Source: Miscanthus floridulus (Eukaryota; Streptophyta; Magnoliopsida; Poales; Poaceae). Taken from it: DNA of 64,000 nucleotides. A program made the position numbers and the translations under genes. Under the pieces are notes generated by a model, which ran no database searches, was not told the DNA's origin, and saw only the letters and a program-made list of their open reading frames with translations. Where the stretch lies: positions 121,816,951-121,880,950 of the forward strand of contig NC_089597.1 in assembly GCF_019320115.1 (NCBI RefSeq), in the 5' to 3' direction. Numbering within the stretch: the first letter of the stretch is position 1; each line of letters starts with the position of its first letter. Below are positions 56,010-64,000 of this stretch, piece by piece.

Positions 56010-56980
56010 AGGCGCCATGGGAAGGATGGTCTCTCCGATCAAAAGTGATTGGGGAGTCCGACCAGCTAAGGAAAGAGGGGATGGCCGACTTAGCGGCGCA
56101 TGCCTCTCTGTAGCGTGCCTTGTGCTGGTGCTTGGAGTGGATAGCGTCAGATCCCCCAAAGATCATGAGGCATTCCTCAGGGTTAGGGAAGCCATCTTCA
56201 TCCTTGCCCGTCGTGCCTCCTTTCATGGCCGCCTACTCCTTGCCTTTCCCTTCCTTTGGCTTGGCGGCTTGCCGCAGGAAGCGCTTGAGGAGCTTGCAGT
56301 CCTTGTAGAGGTGTTTGACGGGATAGGAGTGGTTGGTGCATGGACTCTCCATGAGCTTGTTGAAGTGGTGGGGCTGGCCCTGCTGGGGCTGCTTGCCCGC
56401 TTGGTCGGTCGCAGCAACCAAAGCTGGGTTGGCCGATTGACGTCGATCCTTCTTGTTCTTCTTGCCCTTTTGTGCGGAGGGGCACTCGCATTGGTCCTCG
56501 CACTTGGCCTTACCCCTATTCCGACCGCCGCTGAAGGCCGCCCTGACTGCCGCCTCGCTGGAGGCGTGGTTTGTGGCAATGTTGAGCAGGTCATGGGTTC
56601 TATGGGGCTTCACATAGCCTAGCTTGTGGATCAAGGACTCGGAGGTTGTCCTAGAGAGGAACGCACTGATGACGTCTGTGTCGATGATATCAGGAAGGAA
56701 GTTGCACTGCTTTGAGAACCTACGGATGTAATCCCGCAGGGACTCGTTGGGCTCCTATTAGTAGCTCTTGAGGTCCCAAGAATTCCTAGGACGGACATAC
56801 GTCTTCTGGAAATTTTTGACGAAGACCCTCTTGAGATCCGCCCAGTCGCGGATGCTGTCGGGCGGAAGGAATTCGAGCCATGCTCGAACATGCTCCCCCA
56901 CGCAGATGGGGAGGTATTAGATGATGAAGAAGTCATCATCCACTCCTCCAGCTCGGTAGGCGAGCCAGAAGTCTTCAAAG
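56010..56980 (-). pseudogene. Gypsy gag, 5'-truncated
   Basis: From the cut at 56980 the minus strand reads FEDFWLAYRAGGVDDDF, VRAWLEFLPPDSIRDWADL, NESLRDYIRRFSKQCNFLPD and LIHKLGYVKPHRTHDLLN, the retrotransposon gag capsid domain, then a lysine-rich part and HSYPVKHLYKDCKLL. The N-terminus is lost at the junction with Copia-2. Confidence 0.82.
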
Positions 56981-58067
56981 ATCATGCAGAAGTGTGGATG
57001 AAATATGATCTCAAACGTAAGAAATGGGACATTTCAAACCACAAGTGCTTGATGGTGGCTAAGTCCACTATTTCAGATACAATAAGAGGGTCTATCCTAG
57101 ATTGTGATACCGCCACAGAGTATCTTAAGAAAGTGGAGAGTCAGTTTACTGGGTCTTCAAAGGCTTATGCAGTACTTTGATCAAGAAACTGTTCAATGAG
57201 AAATACACTGGTGGCGATATCAGAGAGCACATACTGAAGATGGGCAACACGGCTTCGAAGCTGAAGAAAATGGATTTGGGGCTCAAGGATGAGTTCCTTA
57301 TTCATTTGGTTTTGCTTCCTTGCTCAAAGAATATGAAACTTTTGTTGTGAACTACAACATACAGCCCGATAAGTGCGATATAGAGAAGCTTATTGCAATG
57401 TGTGTTCAAGAAGAGGAGAGGCTAAAAAGCTCACAGGGTGTCTTTGCTAACCTTGTGAAGGACAAGAAGAAGAACTTCAGTAAGAATGCCAAACCTCAAG
57501 GGAAAGCCCCTCAGAATGACCACCATCAGAAGAACAATAATGCCCAAGTTGAAAAGGATCAATGCAAATGGTGCAAGAAGCATGGACATTACCAGAGGGA
57601 CTGTCCAGACTTCCTAAAGAGCCTTCTGAAGAGAGGTGAGGACTACATTACATTCATAGATGAGTCCTTGTATTTAAGTTATGCAAAATGTACTTGGTGG
57701 ATTGATTCAGGTGCAACTGTTCATGTTGCAAATTTATTACAGGAATTCCGTATGAGAAGAACCCTGCAAAGAGGAGAAAGAAGAATTAAAGTTGCAAATG
57801 GAGTTGAAGCCATTGGAGATCTTTCTCTAGAATTAGATGATGGTTTTAGACTTCAACTTTCAGATATTCTTTATATACCCTCTTTGCGTAGAAACTTGAT
57901 AAGTGTTTCAAGATTAGATGATGATGGATATGATTGCCATTTTGGTAATGGCAAATGTTGGATTGTGATTAATAATAAGTGTGTTGGTCTTGTCTTCCGA
58001 CAAGACAAGCTTTATTTGTTATCACTTTTTGACAATGTGAATGATGTGAGCACTGAAAATGAGAATG
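56981..58067 (+). pseudogene. Copia-2 gag and protease, two frameshifts
   Basis: The plus strand continues the Copia-2 polyprotein: [34 protein letters not shown], then one-base losses near 57177 and 57310, then [20 protein letters not shown], the zinc knuckle CKWCKKHGHYQRDC and protease DSGATVHVAN. The first 60 or so codons are missing. At 58067 a solo LTR interrupts it. Confidence 0.87.
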
Positions 58068-61000
58068 TGTGGCAGAACCGCCCGAAATAACACACTTACG
58101 GAGGTGCTTGTCTTCCACCAGACACTAAGCACCCCGAAAGCAAGCTACAACGGGCGGTATCCGTCGGGCACACCCCAAGGGAGAACCCGAAAGATCCACA
58201 TTTTTTCCAAGGATCCAATAATGAGAACGAGTTACAATACTTGTCTATTTCATACATCAGAGTTTCTTAAAAGTACATTATTATAATACCAAACATCAGA
58301 GTGCGGAATGATAAATAGTGGAATTTAAAATAAACATCTAGCGATAAGAACGAGGATCCGTCTGAGTCCACCAGAAGAATCCTCCACACAAAGGTATTTC
58401 TCATGCATCACCTGCAATAGGGGTAAATAAACCCTGAGTACACAATGTACTCGCGAGACTTATCCGACTAGTGGGAATAATTTCCCGACTCCAAGGAATA
58501 TGAGAAGCTTTATGGTTTGTTGGTTTATTTTAGCAGAAAGCAATACTAATAGTGAGTCCTTATTTATGTTATTATTATCAACCGTATTAAGTTATCATCT
58601 AGCCAGTCTAAATAAGCACCTGTTCTACTTTCAAGCAAGGGTTGAGCAATCAGTTCCATTTCTTCTCCTTTCAACTTTTAGTTCTTACTACGGTGCTAAA
58701 TCACAGACAAGTCGTACTGGATTTCCCGGCGATTCGCGAATCACTGTGCCCAGCTGGGTGCCTCGAAGACACATGCCCCGCTTGTACCCTAGGCACAAGC
58801 AGGACCAACCCATCACTCTCCTGTCCTGAGTGTCCAGGTCCCCATCCAAACTTGGACTCCAAGCCCCCACTCCTGAGTCCCGGACTCAGTGCGGTGCAAG
58901 GACCTCCACCATCTCCGCCTCCAATCAGTCGGTCCGAAAAGAGCCAGATCCACGACAAGAGAGCAACAAGCCTTCCCTACGCCCATACCCAAGTATGTGC
59001 TCGGGACAATAGATCTGTGACTTGCCTAGAGCCATATGCAACAACCGGTCCTTAATTGACACGAATAGGGAAAAAGTGTAACTGAGCTATGCCCTGTTGG
59101 CCACAGGACACAACCCTTTACACCCACCAAAACCCAACCATATCCCTGCCCGGTCACCATTTTTCTTTCCACCATTTTATCATGAGTGATCATGTTTATC
59201 ACCTAATTGCGAGTAACGGCAGGTTACTCACGCTACCGATATCCTGAGCATAGTAGCTACTCGACCTGTACTAGTAGGACTCATAGGTAGATATATTTAT
59301 GCATGTAGTTTCCATAAAATGCCTGTAACGTAAATGCGCATCATAGATATATATTCAGTTATTATTCAAAGTAAGGGTTATGCATCGGGGCTTGCCTTGG
59401 GCAGGCGCGGTGTCAGCAAAGTCAGCAACTGATGGCTCCGGGACGTCCTCCTGCACGAGGATCTCCTCCTCATACTCTTCGATGACTTCGTCGTACTCAT
59501 GCTCGCCCGCAGTCACAAACTCTACCAACTCGTTATCTACATGCATGAAATGATGATGCAACGCTTAGTAATACGGCAACAGCAATTCTTAAAATAAGAA
59601 TACATCTACCAAGCTACTAAGCTAACTCTAATGACTAATACGAAAAGTTACCTATTATTCCCACTAAACAGGTATGAAACATTTCATGTATTATCTTAGC
59701 AACTAAAGGAATCCTTGTTGTAAATATCAATTTACTATATATATGATAAAACAAGGTGCACTAGCTACCATATTTATCAACCTATTCTAAGGCCACAAAA
59801 ATTACAGTGAACACATGATAATACAATGAACCTACTATAAAAGAATTATAGGGCTAGCACTTCTACCAATGCATCACAAAAATTCATTCTCTAAATAACC
59901 ATAATAATAATAAGCAACCTAGAATTAATAAGTAACCCTAAAACATCGCAGAACCATATGAACAAAATATACCAACAGATAGATCAGGAATTTAGGAATC
60001 TAACAAAATTTATTTCACAATAAATAAATAAATTCAAATGAGCTCTAGAGATGAAGAAAATGATATGGATGGGTAGAGCGTGATTTTAGATGAATTTAGG
60101 AAAAAGAAACAATGGAATTGGAGTTCGTATGAGGGAGATATTGATTTTGCCAGGTGGCCGCTAATTAATCCCGTAAAGGGTGATTAAGGAAAATGATTAG
60201 TGGCATTTGGCTAGCTAGTCACGTGAATTGGATTTCACATGATGGACTTGGAGTGGATCTTTGGTCATGAGTGAATTAATTCAAATGATGGACTTTGAGT
60301 GGTCTTTGGACTTAACGAGCACATCAGAACTGGAGTGTGCTTTGGGCTAAACGTGCTTGACGTGGGGTGCTGGTTCATTCAGGCAGGTCAAGGAAATATG
60401 GGGGAGGAGACCACAGGTCAAGGAAATATGGGGGAGGAGACCACAGGTCAAGGAAATATTAGGGAATAAGAAGATCAATTGCAGACTAGCTACCTCAGCT
60501 AATTATTGCAGCTCAGGAGAAATCAATAGACGTAGCTTTCACGGGCAAGAACAGAGAAACTTGATTTGAGAGAAGCAAGTGAGCAGCTGAGCGAAATGGC
60601 TCGGCGGCTCGGCGTATCCTTTTAAAGGCAGGAGACGCGAAGGCGCGACAGCGACGCATCGTAAGGTTAGTGGCTAATTAGCTTGCTTAAAGGTAACAAA
60701 GCGTTGCTTGTGCACGACGTGCTGCTCGGATGAACAGTGTTTTCCATAGTGAACAGTGCAGACGCGCACGGCGTGCAAGACGCAGTGGACAGTGTTGACT
60801 TCATGCTACAGTAGATCACTGCTCCCAACATCCTTCAACAAATTACTCAGCAACTGACATAAGACGACAAAAATTGCCCTAAAGAAATGGCACAGGAGAT
60901 GCTACAAAATAAATTGAAAAACAAGAAGTACTTGCTCGTGATAGATGGTGAAGTCAGTGGTACTAAATGGAATCACTTTTTGACTAGCATCCCAGTTGGC

Positions 61001-61862
61001 ACTATGGGTAGTAGAGTAGTGCATATCACACAAGGCAAACCAGAAGAGCAAGCGGCGTGCACAGCGGGCAGAGCTTGTGATTGAGATTAATGCGTAGCGT
61101 GTGCGACACACTATGGCAGCGGCAGCACGACATGCGCTGATAATTTTGTAAGGTGATTAGAAAGCGAAGTAAGGGCGGGGGTGATTAGAACAACGAGAGA
61201 GGACTGTGGCGCGTCGCGAGATTGATGGAGATATAAATCTTACCAAGTGGTATGCTAATAATTAGTGAACGACAATAATTTGTCATTTGACTTTGTGGCT
61301 ATGGAGCTCTCATGTGGAGAGAGATGACGTGCTAGAAGGGCAACTTGGACTTCACGACGCTTGTTGGACGTGATGACCGGATGAATCCTAGTGAATGTTA
61401 TTTGGGTACATTAGTGTAGGTCAAGAAATAATGGATGACATGTGAGTTTCTACGAGCTGCTGCGGTCGGTCACCTTCGTTTGCTGAAGAGCGCGTGCAAC
61501 ATGCTAGAGGCTGCTGCCTAGCTCGCCATTCAAGACACGGTGAAGTAATGACACTGTGGCAAAACTTGCCAGTGAAGGGTACTGCAAGCGTGCTATGTGG
61601 GCTTGCTCTACGAGTGTGCTGAGGACGTGCTCTGGGGATCAAGAAGGAGATGAAATAGCGAGAGATAGAGTTGGATCAGGATAACAATAGTGAGTTGAGC
61701 TATGCTGGAGAGTATTTGGACAAGGAACAAATTAGAGCTCAAATTAAGAATTAGTGCAATAAAATTTAATTTCTTATTTTACCACATGCAATAATACATA
61801 AACATGATGCTCGTGACATGGTTTTAGCAAAAACTGTACAATATAACACCGATGGTGTTACA
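58068..61862 (-). mobile_element. Solo LTR, about 3.8 kb (Tekay/Del-like), inside Copia-2
   Basis: The insert starts TGTGGCAGAACCGCCC and ends GATGGTGTTACA, flanked by the perfect duplication GAATG (58063-58067, 61863-61867). On the minus strand it begins TGTAACACC, as the solo LTR at 7202 does. No internal coding region is present. A CTTTTAAAGG box near 60620 may be its TATA element in minus orientation. Small frames such as 59561-59355 are not recognised. Confidence 0.85.
60384..60463. repeat. 30-bp tandem repeat, 2.7 copies
   Basis: CAGGTCAAGGAAATATGGGG plus ten bases repeats at 60384, 60414 and, partly, 60444. The first two copies are identical. Confidence 0.9.
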
Positions 61863-64000
61863 GAATGCCTCCTCGTCTATGAATGTAATAAATAAGCGAA
61901 AGAGAGTGCATGATGTATCATCAAAATTATGGCACTGTCGTTTAGGCCATATTTCAAGGGGGGAGAATAGAGCGATTGATTAAGAAATCAATTCTTCCAC
62001 CTTTAGAATTTTTAGATTTAGAACAATGCATTGATTGCATAAAAGGAAAATACGTTAGGAAAATAAGAAAAGATGCCAAACGAAGCGCAGGAATTTTAGA
62101 AATAATTCATACAAATATCTGTGGTCCTTTTTTAGTGAAAAGTATGGATGGTTATGATTTATTTATAACATTCACCGATGATTATTCTCGTTTTGGCTAT
62201 ATTTATCCAATTAAGGAAAGATCTGAAGCGTTGGATAAATTTAAGATATTTAAGGCTGAAGTAGAAAAACCGGCATAACTTAAAAATTAAGGTAGTAAGG
62301 TCCGACCGTGGGGGAGAGTAGTATGGTTGACACACCCCATATGGCCAAGTTCCTGGACCCTTTGCAAGGTTCTTATAGAAAAATAGCATAGTTGCCCAGT
62401 ATTCTACACCGGACGAGCCTCAGCGGAATGGAGTAGCTGAAAGACGCAACCGTACCTTAATGGATATGGTGAGAAGCATAATAAGTTACTCTACCCTACC
62501 AATAAGTTTATGGATGGAGACGTTAAAGCCGCCATTCATATTCTTAATTGAATGCCAAGCAAGTCGGTGCCCAAAACACCATATGAGTTGTGGACAGGAA
62601 AGGAACCCTTACTTAACTATTTACATGTGTGGGGTTGTCTAGCTGAGGCAAAAGTCTTTAACCCAAACATAGGGAAGCTAGACTCTAAGACAGTCAGTTG
62701 CCATTTTATTGCTATCCAGAAAAGTCAAAAGGTTACCGCTTCTATTGTCCTGATAGACAAACGAAGTTTGTAGAAACAAGACATGCTGTGTTCTTGGAGA
62801 ATGATATGATCAGGGGGAGCATGGTAGCGCGAGAAATTAATTTTAAAGAGAAGCAGGTATACGTGCCCACTCCGATGGTTCAGAAACTATTCTTCACACT
62901 ACCTGTTGTTGCTGTACCAACAGTGCAAGACACTGTAGTAACAGCACCTGTTGTTAGTTCTCCTATGGCAACAATGAATGAACATGAGGAACCTGACGTT
63001 CAGGATCCCATAGAACCCATTGTCACACATGTGGAAGAGCAACAACAGCCTCATATTGAACAAGCGTCATCTAACGAGGCCCCTAGAAGGTCTCAAAGAG
63101 TCAGGAGATCAATCATTCCTGAAGATTACGAAGTTTATAAATGTGAGGAATTTCAAATGGAGGGTGATCCCACCTCATTTGAAGAAGCCATGAGAAGCGC
63201 TCACTCATCAAAGTGGCTTGAAACCATGGAAGATGGAATCAAATCAATGAAAACCAATAGTGTTTGGGACTTAGAAACAATTCCTAAAGAAGCCAAGACA
63301 GTAGGCTGTAAATGGGTCTACAAAACCAAACATGACTCCAAAGGGAATATAGAAAGATTCAAAGCGTGACTTATGGCAAAAGGCTTCATGCAAAGAGAAG
63401 GTATAGATTATAATGAGGCATTTTCTCCAGTCTCATGTAAGGATTCTTTTAGAATCATAATGGTGCTTGTAGCACATTACGATTTAGAATTACATCAGAT
63501 GGATGTAAAGATGGCGTTCCTAAACGGGGATCTGGAGGAAAATATTTACATGGCACAACCAAAAGGTTTTGTTGTGGAAGAAAAAGAATATATGGGATGC
63601 CGCCTGAAGAAATCTATTTACGGATTAAAACAAGCTTCAAGACAGTGGTATTTGAAGTTTGATAGTACAATAAGAAAGTTTGGGTTTTAAGAAAATATAG
63701 AGGACAATTGCGTTTATGCAAAGTATAAGAATGGGAAATACATTTTTCTAGTCTTCTATGTGGATGACATCTTGCTCGCTAGCAGTGATGTTAATCTACT
63801 ACTAGAAACAAAGAAGTTCTTGTCCTCGAAGTTTGATATGAAGGATCTCGGTGAAGTTTCGTCCGTCCTAGGGATAGAGATTCACCGAGATAGAGAAAAG
63901 AGGGTTTTAGGATTATCACAAAAGGCATACTTAGAAAAAGTTCTAAAGAAATATAGTATGCAAAATTATAAGTCTTCACCTGCTGCCATAGTCAAGTGCG
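61863..64000 (+). pseudogene. Copia-2 pol: integrase and RT, runs off the window
   Basis: After the solo LTR the polyprotein resumes with [10 protein letters not shown], an extra G near 61960 shifting frame, [10 protein letters not shown], integrase HTNICGPF (an N where the catalytic Asp is expected), a further shift near 62275, [20 protein letters not shown], then RT segments CKWVYKTKHDSKGNIERF, a TGA at 63367-63369, LHQMDVKMAFLNGDLEENIY, a TAA at 63688-63690, and FYVDDILLAS with an intact YVDD (about 63757-63786). The 3' LTR lies beyond the right edge. Confidence 0.88.

Larger units (their letters stand above)
44784..56980 (-). mobile_element. Truncated Tat-like Gypsy element inside Copia-2
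   Basis: In minus orientation the order is gag (from 56980), protease, RT, RNase H, integrase, then a 6-kb segment with an extra frame on the opposite strand, and one LTR (45813-44784). Gag-protease-RT-RH-integrase order defines Gypsy, and an antisense extra ORF between integrase and the 3' LTR is typical of the Tat lineage. The 5' LTR, leader and start of gag are missing; the cut end joins Copia-2 gag. Confidence 0.85.

Overview
This is a stretch of plant nuclear DNA. The very short gene spacing typical of bacteria is absent, real genes have GT-AG introns, and most of the sequence is nested LTR retrotransposons, LINEs, a hAT element and MITEs of grass type. The GC-rich 5' exons and the repertoire (Maximus/SIRE-like Copia, Tat-like Gypsy with an antisense extra ORF, long Tekay/Del-like LTRs, Tourist and Stowaway MITEs) point to a grass, probably Andropogoneae such as Saccharum, Sorghum or Miscanthus. 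The species assignment is inference.

The only host genes I recognise are two copies each of the two halves of one ABC transporter: a STAR1-like nucleotide-binding subunit (+ strand) and a STAR2/ALS3-like membrane subunit (- strand), arranged tail to tail. Unit 1 is STAR1-A (2778-4963) plus STAR2-A (10878-12056). Unit 2 is STAR1-B (32788-35400) plus STAR2-B (35694-43803, interrupted). In rice and Arabidopsis the two proteins form a complex needed for aluminium tolerance (established knowledge for STAR1/STAR2/ALS3). Both STAR1 copies keep open three-exon frames, but STAR1-A has lost four residues just after Walker A. Both STAR2 copies are broken in different exons: A lost the start of exon 1 to a LINE fusion and has a nonsense codon; B has a Copia element and a 53-bp insertion in exon 3.

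Layout: 1-2570 is repeats and MITEs; 2.6-5.0 kb STAR1-A; 7.2-10.6 kb a solo LTR; 10.9-12.1 kb STAR2-A; 12.0-25.7 kb a LINE split by a complete Maximus-like Copia (14634-25050); 26.3-32.3 kb a MITE, a LINE tail, a complete hAT-type element with a degenerate transposase, a retroposed segment with 21-bp target duplications, and a second LINE; 32.8-35.4 kb STAR1-B; 35.8-42.7 kb a young Copia element (506-bp LTRs) inside STAR2-B exon 3; 42.7-43.8 kb the rest of STAR2-B; 44.4-64.0 kb a second Copia of the same broad family, split by a truncated Tat-like Gypsy (itself holding a solo LTR) and by a 3.8-kb solo LTR, running off the right edge.

No tRNA, rRNA, CRISPR or viral cassette was seen. No element in the window has a fully intact polyprotein.
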